Notes: a model not told the origin generated them from the sequence alone. 64,000 bases of DNA from Paraburkholderia bryophila (GCF_003269035.1 NZ_QLTK01000002.1:496001-560000), one strand, 5' to 3'. Shown: positions 44,626 to 54,866, counted from the first letter of the stretch. Made by a program: numbers and translations.

Positions 44626-45822
44626 ATGATTATTACTTCGCTGCTCGACACCGATCTGTACAAGTTCACGATGATGCAAGTGGTGTTGCATCACTTTCCC
44701 GCGGCGAATGTGGAATACCGTTTCCGCTGCCGTACGCCGAATGTCGATCTCGTGCCGTATATCGCCGAGATTCGCGACGAAGTGCGCAAGCTGTGCGATC
44801 TGCGCTTTACCGACGGGGAGCTCGACTACTTGCGGCGCATGCGCTTCATCAAGGGCGACTACATCGAGTTTCTCGCGCTGTTTCATCTGAACGAGAAATA
44901 CATTTCGATCGAGCCGTCGCCGAAGGGCAATGGCGAAATCGACATCGAGATCAAAGGACCGTGGCTGCATACGATCCTGTTCGAGATCCCGATGCTCGCG
45001 ATCGTCAACGAAGTCTATTTCCGCAACACGCAGCAGAAGCCCGACTACAGCGAAGGGCGCGGCCGTCTCGTCGAGAAGATCCAGTTGCTGGGCGCGCGCC
45101 CGGAATTCGCCGATTGCAAGATCGCCGATTACGGCACCCGCCGCCGCTTCTCCAAGCAATGGCACGAAGAGGTGATCCTCACGCTCAAGGACGGCCTGGG
45201 CGAGCAGTTCGCCGGCACTAGCAACGTCTTCTACGCCATGAAGCACAGCCTGACGCCGCTGGGCACGATGGCGCACGAATACTTGCAGGCTTGTCAGGCG
45301 CTGGGTCCGCGCTTGCGTGACTCGCAGATCTTCGGCTTCGAAATGTGGGCCAAGGAATATCGTGGCGACCTGGGTATCGCGCTCTCCGACGTGTACGGCA
45401 TGCAGGCCTTCCTGCGCGACTTCGACATGTACTTCTGCAAGCTGTTCGACGGCGCGCGCCACGATTCCGGCGATCCGTTCGACTGGGGCGAGCGCCTGCT
45501 CAAGCATTACGAAGAGAACCGCTGCGACCCGCGCACCAAGATCCTCGTGTTCTCCGACGCGCTCGATATTCCCAAGGTGCTGCAGTTGTACGAACGATTC
45601 CGCGGCCGCTGCAAGCTGGCCTTCGGCGTGGGCACCAATCTGACCAACGACCTCGGCTACAACCCCTTGCAGATCGTCATCAAGATGGTTCGCTGCAACG
45701 GTCAGCCGGTGGCCAAGCTGTCGGATTCGCCCGGCAAGAACATGTGCGAAGACAAGGCCTATCTCGCGTATTTGCGCCAGGTGTTCGGCATCGCGCAGCC
45801 TGAGGAAGAGGTGTCGAAGTAA
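44626..45822 (+). CDS. pncB: Nicotinate phosphoribosyltransferase
   Basis: This 398-residue enzyme makes nicotinate mononucleotide for NAD salvage. [20 protein letters not shown] is the conserved start. [18 protein letters not shown] near 181-198 carries the phosphorylated His (SKQWHEEV), and [13 protein letters not shown] near 329-341 contributes to the PRPP pocket. The ATG at 44626 was chosen on homology. A small gap separates it from lutC, with no terminator obvious between them. Confidence 0.96.
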   Translation: MIITSLLDTDLYKFTMMQVVLHHFPAANVEYRFRCRTPNVDLVPYIAEIRDEVRKLCDLRFTDGELDYLRRMRFIKGDYIEFLALFHLNEKYISIEPSPKGNGEIDIEIKGPWLHTILFEIPMLAIVNEVYFRNTQQKPDYSEGRGRLVEKIQLLGARPEFADCKIADYGTRRRFSKQWHEEVILTLKDGLGEQFAGTSNVFYAMKHSLTPLGTMAHEYLQACQALGPRLRDSQIFGFEMWAKEYRGDLGIALSDVYGMQAFLRDFDMYFCKLFDGARHDSGDPFDWGERLLKHYEENRCDPRTKILVFSDALDIPKVLQLYERFRGRCKLAFGVGTNLTNDLGYNPLQIVIKMVRCNGQPVAKLSDSPGKNMCEDKAYLAYLRQVFGIAQPEEEVSK

Positions 45823-45983
45823 GCCGCTGCGTCTGCGGCGCTCTGCCGCCGGTCTTGCTTTGCGTGTACTTTGCCCATGTGTCTGGCGGCCCGCAATAGG
45901 CCGTTCGGCCAGGGTGTTCGTGCGCAGGGTGGCCGGTATAATCCTCGTCACATTGCACGGCTGTCGACACGAGGATTTCGCAT

Positions 45984-46646
45984 ATGGACACATCGATTGC
46001 CCGCCGCAACATCCTGGCGCGCATCCGCGCCGCGCAAGGGCGCGAGCCCGAGCCGTCCGCCGCCGAACGCGAGGCCGCCGCCGATTACGTCGCGCGTCAT
46101 CCGGCTGGCCCGCGGCCGGAAATGCCGGCCGATCTGAGTGCGCGCTTCATCGAAGAAGCCCAGAAAATGGCGACCACGGTGGAGACGGTTCAGACAATGA
46201 GCGAGGTGCCGGCCGCCGCGCATCGCTACCTCACGCAACACGCCTTGCCGTTGCAAGCCATCGCCTGGCAAACGCTGCAGGATATGCAGTGGGCCGAAGC
46301 CGGTCTCAGCGTCGAATTCCGCAAGCCGCAAGACGGCGACGTGGTGGGCCTCACGGGCTGCTTCTGCGCGACGGCCGAAACCGGCACGCTGGTGTTGCTG
46401 TCCGGTCCGCAGACTTATGCGTCGGCCGGTCTGCTGCCGGAAACGCATATCGCGATCGTGCCGGCTTCGCGCATCGTCGCGGGTCACGAAGAGGCGTTCG
46501 GCCTGATTCGCAGTGAGCGCGGCGAATTGCCTCGTGCGGTCAATTTCGTTTCCGGGCCGTCGCGCACCGGCGATATCGAACAGACCATCGTGCTCGGCGC
46601 GCATGGGCCTTACCGCGTGCATGTGATCGTCGTGCAAGGCGCCTGA
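45984..46646 (+). CDS. lutC: LutC/YkgG-type LUD-domain protein
   Basis: This 220-residue soluble protein is of the lactate utilisation C family (DUF162). The LUD fold is supported by MQWAEAGLSVEFRKPQDGDV near 96-115, VGLTGCFCATAETGTLVLL near 116-134, and LPETHIAIVPASRIV near 147-161. In other bacteria LutA, LutB and LutC together oxidise L-lactate. Here lutA and lutB are absent and the neighbour is pncB, so a stand-alone or different role is likely. A good -10 (TATAAT, 45937-45942) lies about 45 bases upstream, without a clear -35. Confidence 0.88.
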   Translation: MDTSIARRNILARIRAAQGREPEPSAAEREAAADYVARHPAGPRPEMPADLSARFIEEAQKMATTVETVQTMSEVPAAAHRYLTQHALPLQAIAWQTLQDMQWAEAGLSVEFRKPQDGDVVGLTGCFCATAETGTLVLLSGPQTYASAGLLPETHIAIVPASRIVAGHEEAFGLIRSERGELPRAVNFVSGPSRTGDIEQTIVLGAHGPYRVHVIVVQGA

Positions 46647-46708
46647 GCGGCGCCCGCATCGGCGTCTCCGGCCATCGCGGCCACCGTGATAACAAGGACT
46701 TCAAGAGT

Positions 46709-48142
46709 ATGAAAGGGCACGCCGGTTGGGCGGGCATAGCGCTCGCCATTGTTGTATCGACGTTGATGGGCTGGCCGCAACCGGCCGCTGCCGCGACGCT
46801 GGACGGCGCGACCTTGTCCGCGTTGTGGGGCTTGCCGTTCGCCGGCGTGCTGCTGTCCATCGCGGTGTTCCCGCTGGTGGCGCCGGCGTTCTGGCATCAC
46901 CATTTCGGCAAGATCGCGGCAGCGTGGGCACTGCTGTTCCTCGTGCCGTTCGCGCTTACGTTCGGCACCGGGGTTGCGTCCGGCGCGCTCGTGCATGCGT
47001 TGCTCGAGGAATATGTTCCGTTCATCGTGCTGCTTACGGCGCTCTATACCGTGGCGGGCGGCATCTGCGTGCGGGGTAATCTGCACGGCACACCGCGCCT
47101 GAATACCGGTATCCTCGCGCTCGGTACCGTGCTGGCGAGCATCATGGGCACGACCGGCGCGGCCATGCTGTTGATCCGTCCGTTGCTGCGCGCCAACGAC
47201 AACCGCAAGCACGTCGTCCACGTGGTCGTGTTCTTCATTTTTCTGGTGGCGAATGCGGGCGGCTCGCTCTCGCCGTTGGGCGATCCACCGCTGTTCCTCG
47301 GGTTCCTCCAGGGCGTCGGTTTCTTCTGGACCACCACGCATCTCGCGCTGCCCATGCTGTTCGTCTGCGCGGTGCTGCTCGGCGGGTTCTATGCGCTGGA
47401 CTCGTATTATTTTCATCGGCGGGAGGAGGAACGTTCGCGCTTTCTCGATCCGACGCCGGACTCGCCGCCGCTCGGCATAGACGGCAAGATCAATTTTCTA
47501 CTGCTCGTCGCGGTGATCGCGTTGGTGTTGATGAGCGGGCTGTGGAAGCCGGGCATCGAGTTCGACGTGTTGGGCACGCACGTGGCCTTGCAAAACGCCG
47601 TGCGCGATCTTGCGCTGATCGGGGTGACGTTGCTCTCGCTGGTGTTGACGCCGCGGGCCGCGCGCGCCGGCAACGATTTCAACTGGGCGCCGATCGAAGA
47701 AGTGGCCAAGCTGTTCGCCGGTATCTTCGTGACGATCGCGCCGGTCATCACGATCCTGCGCGCGGGCGAGGCAGGTGCGTTCGCGGGCATCGTTCATCTG
47801 GTCAACGACTCCGCCGGTCAGCCGCACGACGCAATGTACTTCTGGGCCACCGGGCTGCTGTCGTCGTTTCTCGATAATGCACCGACCTATCTCGTGTTCT
47901 TCAACCTGGCCGGTGGCGACGCGCAGACACTGATGACCACCGGCGCCACCACGCTCGCCGCCATCTCGGCGGGCGCGGTGTTCATGGGCGCAAACACGTA
48001 CATCGGCAATGCGCCGAACTTCATGGTGAAAGCGATCGCGGAGTCGCGCGGCGTGCGTATGCCGAGTTTCTTTGCGTATCTCGGCTGGTCTTGCACGGTG
48101 TTGCTGCCGCTTTTCCTCGTGACCGGCTGGCTGTTCTTTTAA
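46709..48142 (+). CDS. CitMHS-type sodium:proton antiporter or carboxylate transporter
   Basis: This 477-residue, roughly 12-helix protein has an N-terminal hydrophobic segment (AAAATLDGATL) that looks like a signal or first helix. Its core reads ASIMGTTGAAMLLIRPLLRAND near the middle of the first half, and GGSLSPLGDPPLFLGFLQG and NAPTYLVFFNLAGG occur in later loops. This pattern belongs to the putative citrate-transport/NhaD-like superfamily, in which members are often annotated as Na+/H+ antiporters. The ion or substrate cannot be decided. Confidence 0.82.
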   Translation: MKGHAGWAGIALAIVVSTLMGWPQPAAAATLDGATLSALWGLPFAGVLLSIAVFPLVAPAFWHHHFGKIAAAWALLFLVPFALTFGTGVASGALVHALLEEYVPFIVLLTALYTVAGGICVRGNLHGTPRLNTGILALGTVLASIMGTTGAAMLLIRPLLRANDNRKHVVHVVVFFIFLVANAGGSLSPLGDPPLFLGFLQGVGFFWTTTHLALPMLFVCAVLLGGFYALDSYYFHRREEERSRFLDPTPDSPPLGIDGKINFLLLVAVIALVLMSGLWKPGIEFDVLGTHVALQNAVRDLALIGVTLLSLVLTPRAARAGNDFNWAPIEEVAKLFAGIFVTIAPVITILRAGEAGAFAGIVHLVNDSAGQPHDAMYFWATGLLSSFLDNAPTYLVFFNLAGGDAQTLMTTGATTLAAISAGAVFMGANTYIGNAPNFMVKAIAESRGVRMPSFFAYLGWSCTVLLPLFLVTGWLFF

Positions 48143-48223
48143 CGCAAACTTTCGAATCGAACCGACCAACCCGACCTTCAACGCCGAGACAAACGAACTC
48201 GACGCGCTATACGGAGAATGGCA

Positions 48224-49213
48224 ATGCAAAAGATCCTCGTCGCCCGTCCGATTTTCCCCGATGTGATCGAACGGCTCAAACAGTATTTCGACGTCGACTG
48301 GAATCAGGGCGAAGTCATGCCTGCCGACGAACTGACGCGCCGTCTGGCGGACAAAGACGGCGCGCTGACCGCAGGCGATCCGGTCGGCGCGGCCGCGCTT
48401 GCAGCGGCGCCGCGTTTGCGCGTGGTGTCGAACATGGCGGTGGGCTACAACAACTTCGACATGGCCGCGTTCAATGCGGCGAACGTGCTCGGCACCAACA
48501 CGCCGGACGTGCTGAACGAATCGACCGCCGATTTCGGCTGGGCGCTGATGATGGCGGCCGCGCGCCGTCTCGCGGAATCGGAGCATTGGCTGCGCGCGGG
48601 CCAATGGCAGAAATGGGCGTACGACGGTTTCCTCGGTAGCGACCTGTATGGATCGACACTCGGCGTGCTCGGCATGGGCCGGATCGGCCAGGCGCTGGCG
48701 CGTCGCGCGAAGGGTTTCAACATGCAGGTGATTTATCACAATCGCTCGCGTGTCGCGCCGGAGATCGAAGCCGAACTGAACGCCGAATACGTGTCGAAGC
48801 AGGACCTGTTGCGGCGTGCCGATCATGTCGTGCTGGTCTTGCCGTACACCAGGGAAAACCACCACACGATCGGCGCTGCCGAACTCGCGTTGATGAAGCC
48901 GAGCGCGACGCTGACCAATATCGCGCGCGGCGGCATTGTCGACGACGCCGCGCTGGTCGAAGCGCTGCGCTCGAAACGGATCGCCGCTGCCGGTCTGGAC
49001 GTGTTCGAAGGCGAGCCGCAGTTGAATCCGGATCTGCTTACCGTGCCGAATATCGTGCTGACGCCGCACATTGCCAGCGCGACCGAAGCCACGCGCCGCG
49101 CCATGGCGAACCTCGCCGCGGATAACCTGATTGCTGCGTTGGGCGAGGGGCCGCGCGCCGGCCGGCCGCCGAATCCGATCAACCCCGAAGTCATCGGCCG
49201 GGCGCGTTCATGA
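48224..49213 (+). CDS. D-2-hydroxyacid dehydrogenase (glyoxylate/hydroxypyruvate reductase type)
   Basis: This 329-residue NAD(P)-dependent enzyme has a Rossmann motif GVLGMGRIGQALARR near 147-161. The catalytic residues are Arg in NIARGGIVDD, Glu in FEGEP, and His in TPHIASAT. The N-terminus MQKILVARPIFPDVIERL fits GhrB-type enzymes. The ATG at 48224 gives GGAG a seven-base spacing; the ATG six bases earlier leaves only two bases. Its stop overlaps the rmuC start by four bases, so both are co-translated. Confidence 0.92.
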   Translation: MQKILVARPIFPDVIERLKQYFDVDWNQGEVMPADELTRRLADKDGALTAGDPVGAAALAAAPRLRVVSNMAVGYNNFDMAAFNAANVLGTNTPDVLNESTADFGWALMMAAARRLAESEHWLRAGQWQKWAYDGFLGSDLYGSTLGVLGMGRIGQALARRAKGFNMQVIYHNRSRVAPEIEAELNAEYVSKQDLLRRADHVVLVLPYTRENHHTIGAAELALMKPSATLTNIARGGIVDDAALVEALRSKRIAAAGLDVFEGEPQLNPDLLTVPNIVLTPHIASATEATRRAMANLAADNLIAALGEGPRAGRPPNPINPEVIGRARS

Positions 49214-50667
49214 CCCTGATTCTGGTGGCGGCCGTCGCGGTGCTGGCGGTCGCCTTGGTCATCGCGGTGGCCCTGTTGCTGCGCGGCTCCGGCCGTGCGG
49301 AGGAGAGCGAGCAGTTCGAGCTGGTCAACGAACGCATCGACGCGGCGGCCGACGCGCAAGCGCATGCGTATGAGCGTCTCGAGCGGCAACTGCGCAATGA
49401 CATCGCCGAGACGGCGCGCGTGTCGCGCGCCGAGCAGAGCAGCGGCTTTGCGCATTTTCAGCAGACGCTCGCGGCGCAGTTCGGCAGCATGACCACGGTG
49501 CAGGGCGGCAAGATCGACGGCTTCGCCCAGCAGCTCGACGCCGTGCGTCACAGCTTGCAGCAGCAGGCACAGCAGGCGCGTGACGAGCAAGGTCGTTCGC
49601 TCAAACAGTTCGGCGATACGCTGAGCCTGCAACTGGGGCAACTGACCGAGGCGAACGATCGTCGCTTCGCCGAGGTGCGCGCAACCATCGAACAGCGGCT
49701 CAAGGACATCGAGGCCAATAACTCGGCCAAGCTCGAGGAAATGCGCCGCACCGTCGACGAAAAGCTGCACGCCACGCTCGAACAACGCCTCGGCGAATCG
49801 TTCAAGCTGGTGTCCGACCGGCTCGAACAGGTGCATCGCGGTTTGGGGGAGATGCAGACGCTGGCGGCCGGCGTCGGCGATCTGAAGAAGGTGCTCACCA
49901 ACGTCAAGACGCGCGGCACATGGGGCGAAGTGCAACTGGAAGCGTTGCTCGAACAGCTGCTTACCGCCGATCAATACGCGAAGAACGTCGCGACGGTGCC
50001 GAAGAGCACCGAGCGCGTCGAATTCGCGATCAAGCTGCCGGGTCGCGCGGAGCAGGGCAGCGCGGCCACGCCCGTATGGTTGCCGATCGACGCCAAATTT
50101 CCGCGCGAAGATTACGAGCGGTTGATCGAAGCGCAGGAGCGCGCCGATCCTGTGGCGGTGGAGGACGCATCGCGCGCACTGGAATCGCGGATTCGCGCGG
50201 AGGCTCGCACGATCGCGGAAAAGTACGTGGCGCCGCCGCATACCACGGACTTTGCGCTGCTGTTCCTGCCAACCGAAGGGCTGTACGCGGAAGTTCTGCG
50301 TCGGCCGGGTCTGACCGACATGCTGCAACGCGACTATCGCGTGACGATCGCCGGTCCGACTACGCTGACCGCGTTGCTCAACAGTTTGCAAATGGGTTTC
50401 CGCACGCTCGCGATCGAGAAGCGCTCGAGCGAGGTGTGGCAGGTGCTTGGCGCGGTGAAAACGGAGTTCGGTAAATTCGGCGACGTGCTGGCCAAGACCA
50501 AGGCGCAACTGGAAACCGTCACGCGTTCAATCGAAGCCGCCGAAACGCGCACGCGGGTGATGAACCGCAAGCTGCGCGATGTCGAGGCGTTGCCGGGCGA
50601 AGCGGCGAGCGGCCTGCTCGGCGATGCCCTGTCGGGCGTGGAGCCCGACGAACAACTGGGTGAATAG
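49210..50667 (+). CDS. rmuC: DNA recombination protein RmuC
   Basis: This 485-residue protein starts with an N-terminal membrane anchor (about 3-22, LVAAVAVLAVALVIAVALLL). A long coiled coil of about 150 residues follows (45-200, Gln/Glu/Arg-rich). The RmuC nuclease-like core comes next, with TRGTWGEVQLEALLEQLL near 235-252, LPIDAKFPREDYERL, and LPTEGLYAEVLRR. RmuC limits rearrangements at short inverted repeats. It overlaps the dehydrogenase gene by four bases. Confidence 0.94.
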   Translation: MTLILVAAVAVLAVALVIAVALLLRGSGRAEESEQFELVNERIDAAADAQAHAYERLERQLRNDIAETARVSRAEQSSGFAHFQQTLAAQFGSMTTVQGGKIDGFAQQLDAVRHSLQQQAQQARDEQGRSLKQFGDTLSLQLGQLTEANDRRFAEVRATIEQRLKDIEANNSAKLEEMRRTVDEKLHATLEQRLGESFKLVSDRLEQVHRGLGEMQTLAAGVGDLKKVLTNVKTRGTWGEVQLEALLEQLLTADQYAKNVATVPKSTERVEFAIKLPGRAEQGSAATPVWLPIDAKFPREDYERLIEAQERADPVAVEDASRALESRIRAEARTIAEKYVAPPHTTDFALLFLPTEGLYAEVLRRPGLTDMLQRDYRVTIAGPTTLTALLNSLQMGFRTLAIEKRSSEVWQVLGAVKTEFGKFGDVLAKTKAQLETVTRSIEAAETRTRVMNRKLRDVEALPGEAASGLLGDALSGVEPDEQLGE

Positions 50668-50692
50668 GCCGGCCAGGCGGGTGGCGCGCCGC

Positions 50693-51181
50693 TCAGGCGG
50701 CCGTGCCCGCAGCCAGCTTTGCGAGCGCGTCGCCTGCCAGGCGCACTACGCGCCAATCCGGCAGCACGGTTGCGCCCATCTTTTCGTAGAAGCTAATGGC
50801 CGGCTGATTCCAGTCCAGCACGGTCCACTCGAAGCGCCCGCATTGGCGCTCCACCGCCAACGCCGCGAGGCGCTGCAGTAATGCACTGCCCAGTCCGCTG
50901 CCGCGCTGGCTCGGCTGCACATACACGTCTTCCAGATACAGTCCGCGCTTGCCGACAAAACTCGAATAATTGTGGAAGAACAGCGCATAGCCGACGACGC
51001 GCCCTTCCTGTTCCGCGACCAGCGCTTCAATCGACGGCCGCGTGCCGAACAGCGCGTCGTGCAGGCCGTCTTCAGTCGCGACGAACACGTGCGTGAGGCT
51101 TTCGAACTCCGCCAGTTCATACGTCAGCGCGAAGATCGCGCTGGTGTCCGCGGGCGCGGCGGCGCGGATCGTGGCCGGCAT
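50693..51181 (-). CDS. GNAT-family N-acetyltransferase
   Basis: This 162-residue protein has the acetyl-CoA loop QPSQRGSGLGSALLQRL near 90-106, VVGYALFFHNYSS in the core, and LDWNQPAISFYEKMGA near the C-terminal substrate side. Related proteins act on small amines or tRNA-like substrates, but none can be assigned. The ATG at 51181 shares one base with the stop of the preceding gene (TGATG), so the two form a short operon. Confidence 0.88.
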   Translation of the reverse strand: MPATIRAAAPADTSAIFALTYELAEFESLTHVFVATEDGLHDALFGTRPSIEALVAEQEGRVVGYALFFHNYSSFVGKRGLYLEDVYVQPSQRGSGLGSALLQRLAALAVERQCGRFEWTVLDWNQPAISFYEKMGATVLPDWRVVRLAGDALAKLAAGTAA

Positions 51182-51456
51182 CAGGCTTCTTCCGGCGCGT
51201 CGCTCAGCTGGATTTCGATGCCGCCGAAGCGCGACGCCACCCAGTTGTACGCGTGGCATGCGATCCACAGCAGGATGAAACCGAGAATCGCGTTCAGCAG
51301 CAGCGCGCTGAACACGGTGCTCAACTCCACCGAGCCGTAACGGATGAACGCGACCAGCACGCCGAGCAGCACGAGCGGCACCGAGAACGTGAGATACACG
51401 AGGATCAGTGCTTTGGCCGTCTGTCCCGGTGCGATGAACGAGATCTGTTTTTTCAT
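51181..51456 (-). CDS. Small two-helix membrane protein
   Basis: This 91-residue protein has an N-terminal polar segment (MKKQISFIAPGQTAKALILV) and two hydrophobic helices (about 18-38 and 51-70, with LLLNAILGFILLWIACHAYN). It is probably an inner-membrane protein. The pattern resembles small uncharacterised DUF3566-like proteins, but the match is weak. It precedes the acetyltransferase gene with a one-base overlap. Confidence 0.7.
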   Translation of the reverse strand: MKKQISFIAPGQTAKALILVYLTFSVPLVLLGVLVAFIRYGSVELSTVFSALLLNAILGFILLWIACHAYNWVASRFGGIEIQLSDAPEEA

Positions 51457-51535
51457 GTCAGTCAAACCCGTGAGTCGTAGTGGTAATGGGTGAAGCTGCA
51501 ACTAGTCGCCAGAGAAGGCGGAGGGTCCAGAAGCG

Positions 51536-52837
51536 TCAGATGAGGCCGTCGAACGGCATGATAGCCACTTGTTGCCCCTCCGCGATCTCGCCTTCGTCGT
51601 GGTCGAGCACGATGAAACAATTGGCTTCGCTCATCGAACTCAGCACGCCGGAGCTTTGCGAACCGGTTGGTGTGACGTGCCATTCTCCTGGCTCGCTCTG
51701 AACCGCCACGCCGCGCTGGAATTCCGTACGGCCGGCGCGTTTGCGGATGGCCTGGCGGCTGGTGGCGCGAATCACCGGCAGCGGCTGTGGCGTGGCGCCC
51801 GACATGAGCAGCAGCACCTCGCGCACGATCTGGTAGAAGGTCACCATCACCGCCACCGGGTTGCCCGGCAACCCGAAGAATAGCGCGGGCAGTCCGAGAC
51901 CCGGTCGTTCGCCCGACCAGACACGGCCAAAAGCGAGCGGCCGGCCGGGTCGCATGGCGAGGCTCCAGAACGCGACGTCGCCGAATGTTTGCAGCAACTG
52001 TTTGGTGAAATCGGCCTCGCCGACCGAGACGCCGCCGGAGGTCAACACCACGTCGGCGCTGGCCGCGGCGCTGCGCAACGCGGCTTCCAGCGCGGCCGGT
52101 TCGTCGCGCACGACACCGAGGTCGAGCGTGTCGACGTTCAGGCGTCGCAGCATCGCAAACAGCGTGTAGCGGTTGCTGTCGTACACCGAGCCCGGGTCGA
52201 GCGGTTCGCCGAGCGAGCGCAGTTCGTCGCCGGTCGAGAAGAAGGCGACGCGCAAGCGCCGCCGCACGTTCACCTCGCCGATACCGAGCGACGCCAGCAA
52301 GCCGAGGTCCGACGCGCGCATGACGCGGCCGGCCCGCAAGGCCGCATGGCCGCGAGCCAGATCTTCGCCGGCGAGACGCCGGTTGGCGCCCGGCGCGACC
52401 GCGCGGGCGGCGAAGCGGATCGACGTGCATTCGGCGTTGCGTTCGACCAGTTCCTGCGGCACTACGGTGTCGCAGCCTGTCGGCATGCAGGCGCCGGTCA
52501 TCACGCGCACGCATTGCGTCGTCTCGACGCCGCCCTCGTACGGATGCCCGGCCAGCGCCTTGCCGACGATCGCCAACGCTACCGTCGCGATACCGCTTGC
52601 CAGCGCCGCGCTTTGGAATGCATAGCCGTCCATGGCCGAATTGTCGTGCGACGGCACGTCGATCGGTGACACGATGTCGGCGGCCAGCACGCGGTCGAGC
52701 GCATCGCGCAACGCCACGCGTTCAACCGCCGCGACCGGCGCAGCCCATTGACGAACTATCGCCTGAGCAGCCTTGACGGGCAGCGCGTGAGGATCGTACT
52801 GCGCGACGCAGCGGGAAAAGTCGTTAAGCGTGGTCAT
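51536..52837 (-). CDS. moeA: Molybdopterin molybdotransferase MoeA
   Basis: This 433-residue enzyme inserts molybdate into adenylylated molybdopterin. Typical segments are RVLAADIVSPIDVPSHDNSA with MDGYA near 48-72, TGACMPTGCDTVVPQE, and the catalytic SGGVSVGEADFTK near 263-275. The C-terminal beta-barrel begins around 350. It is the third gene of a minus-strand molybdenum cofactor operon (moaA, mobA, moeA); the partner enzyme Mog lies far away at 10312. Confidence 0.95.
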   Translation of the reverse strand: MTTLNDFSRCVAQYDPHALPVKAAQAIVRQWAAPVAAVERVALRDALDRVLAADIVSPIDVPSHDNSAMDGYAFQSAALASGIATVALAIVGKALAGHPYEGGVETTQCVRVMTGACMPTGCDTVVPQELVERNAECTSIRFAARAVAPGANRRLAGEDLARGHAALRAGRVMRASDLGLLASLGIGEVNVRRRLRVAFFSTGDELRSLGEPLDPGSVYDSNRYTLFAMLRRLNVDTLDLGVVRDEPAALEAALRSAAASADVVLTSGGVSVGEADFTKQLLQTFGDVAFWSLAMRPGRPLAFGRVWSGERPGLGLPALFFGLPGNPVAVMVTFYQIVREVLLLMSGATPQPLPVIRATSRQAIRKRAGRTEFQRGVAVQSEPGEWHVTPTGSQSSGVLSSMSEANCFIVLDHDEGEIAEGQQVAIMPFDGLI

Positions 52838-52921
52838 GAAGGGCTGGGCGTCGCGTCCGGCGGCCGGGAGTGGAAACGCGCGGCGTGTGCCGTGTGGCCG
52901 GAGCGGGGTTTCACCGGGGCC

Positions 52922-53536
52922 TCAAGCGCGCTCGAGGTCGGAGAGTTCTTGTAACGAATTGATATTGTAAAACGCGCGCTCGTCGGTAAAGCTGACTTCC
53001 ACCGTCTTGTGGCGTGCGTACCACGCGCGGACTTTGCGCTCGCCCGCGTCCAGAAAGGCCGCCAGGTCGTCCGCGAGCGTCGTGCGCAGCAGCGCGAAGA
53101 CCGGGTGCAGCGAGACTTCGCCCTGGGCGTCGGTGGTGGTGACGGTGGCGATGTCGGCCAGGTTCGTGTCCATGGCGTGCGCGAGGTGGGCGGCGAGATC
53201 GGTGGGCAGGCCGGGCGTGTCGCACGGCGCGCTGAGCAGGTAGGCCGAGCGCGCACTGCGCAGCCCGGCGAGCAGGCCGGCTAGCGGTCCGGGGAAGCCG
53301 GGCAGGGTGTCGGCCACGATCGTGGCGCTGAACGGCGCGCCCAGTGTCGCGTAGGTTTCCGCATGACGATTGGCGCTGATCAGGAGGGCGCCGCATTGCG
53401 GTGCGAGGCGCTTCAGGACATGCGCGGCGAGCGGTTCGCCGTGGAGGGTTTGCAGGCCTTTGTCGACGCCGCCCATGCGCATGCCGCGCCCGCCCGCGAG
53501 CACCAGACCGGTGAGGTGTTCGCGTGTCGGTTTCAT
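52922..53536 (-). CDS. mobA: Molybdenum cofactor guanylyltransferase MobA
   Basis: This 204-residue enzyme attaches GMP to molybdopterin to make the guanine dinucleotide cofactor of DMSO reductase-type enzymes. The nucleotide-binding LVLAGGRGMRMGGVDKGL near 12-29 is diagnostic, and LSAPCDTPGLP near 104-114 carries the Mg2+ acid. The ATG at 53536 is preceded by sequence shared with the moaA end region, 19 bases after that gene's stop. It is the middle gene of the operon. Confidence 0.95.
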   Translation of the reverse strand: MKPTREHLTGLVLAGGRGMRMGGVDKGLQTLHGEPLAAHVLKRLAPQCGALLISANRHAETYATLGAPFSATIVADTLPGFPGPLAGLLAGLRSARSAYLLSAPCDTPGLPTDLAAHLAHAMDTNLADIATVTTTDAQGEVSLHPVFALLRTTLADDLAAFLDAGERKVRAWYARHKTVEVSFTDERAFYNINSLQELSDLERA

Positions 53537-53555
53537 GGTTTCATGCGCCGACCGT

Positions 53556-54665
53556 TCAGCCGCCGATGTACGACATTTCGACGCGCTGGCTGTCCAGCAC
53601 GCGCGTCTCGGCGGCGTTGCTGCCGCGCAGTTGCGAATAGCGGTCGCCGCGGCCTTGCCAGATTTCGGCGACGGCGGTGGCGATGCCCGCGTCGCTCGCA
53701 CCGCTGCGCAACAACGCGCGCAAATCGTGACCGGCCGACGCAAAGAGGCACAGGTACAGCTTGCCTTCCGTTGACAGACGCGCTCGCGTGCAACTGCCGC
53801 AAAACGCGCGCGTCACACTTGAAATCACGCCGATCTCGCCGCTGCCGTCCACGTAGCCCCAACGCTGTGCGGTCTCGGCGGCGGTGTGCGCGTCGAGCGG
53901 GGCCAGCGGGAAATGTTCGGCGATGCGGCTGACCACATCGGCCGACGGCAGCACTTCGGTCATGTTCCAGCCGTTCGAGCTGCCGACATCCATATATTCG
54001 ATGAAGCGCAGCACCGCACCCGAGCCTTTGAAATGGCTCGCCATCGGCACGATTTCGCGGTCGTTCGTACCGCGCTTGACGACCATGTTGACCTTGACCG
54101 GCGCGAGCCCCACCGCCTGCGCCGCGGCAATGCCGTCCAGCACGTCGGCGACCGCGAAGTCGGCGTCGTTCATGCGGCGGAACAAGGCGTCGTCGAGCGC
54201 GTCGAGACTGACGGTGACGCGCGTCAGGCCGGCGTCTTTCAGGTTGCGCGCCTTGCGCTCCAGCAGCGAACCGTTGGTGGTCAAGGTCAGGTCGAGCGGG
54301 CGGCCGTCCGACGTGGTGAGCCGCGCGAGCCGCTCGATCAGGAATTCCAGATTTTTGCGCAGCAGCGGCTCGCCGCCCGTCAGACGGATTTTCTCCACGC
54401 CATGTGCGACGAACAGCCGCGCCAGCCGTTCGATTTCTTCGAAACTGAGCAAGGCGCTGTGCGGCAAGAACGTGTAGTCCTTGTCGAACACCGCGCGGGG
54501 CATGCAGTAGACGCAACGGAAATTGCAACGATCCGTCACCGAGATGCGCAGGTCGCGCAGCGGGCGCGCCAGCGTATCGTGCAGCACGCCGGTGGGCGTC
54601 TGCACGGGGCCGGCTATGACCGGCGCCGCGCTGAAATCGGCAACAGGGATGATGCGTCGGGACAT
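53556..54665 (-). CDS. moaA: GTP 3',8-cyclase MoaA
   Basis: This 369-residue radical SAM enzyme starts molybdenum cofactor synthesis from GTP. The N-terminal cluster ligands are C47, C51 and C54 (RCNFRCVYC), and the C-terminal cluster ligands are C289, C292 and C306 ([18 protein letters not shown]). The conserved C-terminal GG is present. A minus-strand TAGAAT (54712-54707) may be its -10. The leader is only about 35 bases, so there is no room for a cofactor riboswitch. Confidence 0.96.
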   Translation of the reverse strand: MSRRIIPVADFSAAPVIAGPVQTPTGVLHDTLARPLRDLRISVTDRCNFRCVYCMPRAVFDKDYTFLPHSALLSFEEIERLARLFVAHGVEKIRLTGGEPLLRKNLEFLIERLARLTTSDGRPLDLTLTTNGSLLERKARNLKDAGLTRVTVSLDALDDALFRRMNDADFAVADVLDGIAAAQAVGLAPVKVNMVVKRGTNDREIVPMASHFKGSGAVLRFIEYMDVGSSNGWNMTEVLPSADVVSRIAEHFPLAPLDAHTAAETAQRWGYVDGSGEIGVISSVTRAFCGSCTRARLSTEGKLYLCLFASAGHDLRALLRSGASDAGIATAVAEIWQGRGDRYSQLRGSNAAETRVLDSQRVEMSYIGG

Positions 54666-54814
54666 GAAATGCTTCGTTTGGTGCTTGAAAATAAAGCCAG
54701 ATATTCATTCTAGCGGAAATGCCCCGGCCGACAGACGGGCTTGGCGCCCAGTCGGGGTATACGGGGAGCGGCATAACGCTGAGGGGGCGGCGCGCGTTTT
54801 CGCCGCTGACCGGC

Positions 54815-54846
54815 AAAAAAAAGCCCGCCGGTGAAGGCGGGCTTTT
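54815..54846 (-). terminator. Terminator downstream of rne
   Basis: AAAAGCCCGCC and GGCGGGCTTTT form a stem, and the minus strand continues into eight T residues. Confidence 0.88.
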
Positions 54847-54866
54847 CGAGGGGGAGGCGAGGCAGC

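Noticed and set aside
54666..54866. Molybdenum cofactor riboswitch before moaA
   Set aside because: The leader inferred from the TAGAAT hexamer is only about 35 bases, too short for that structure.
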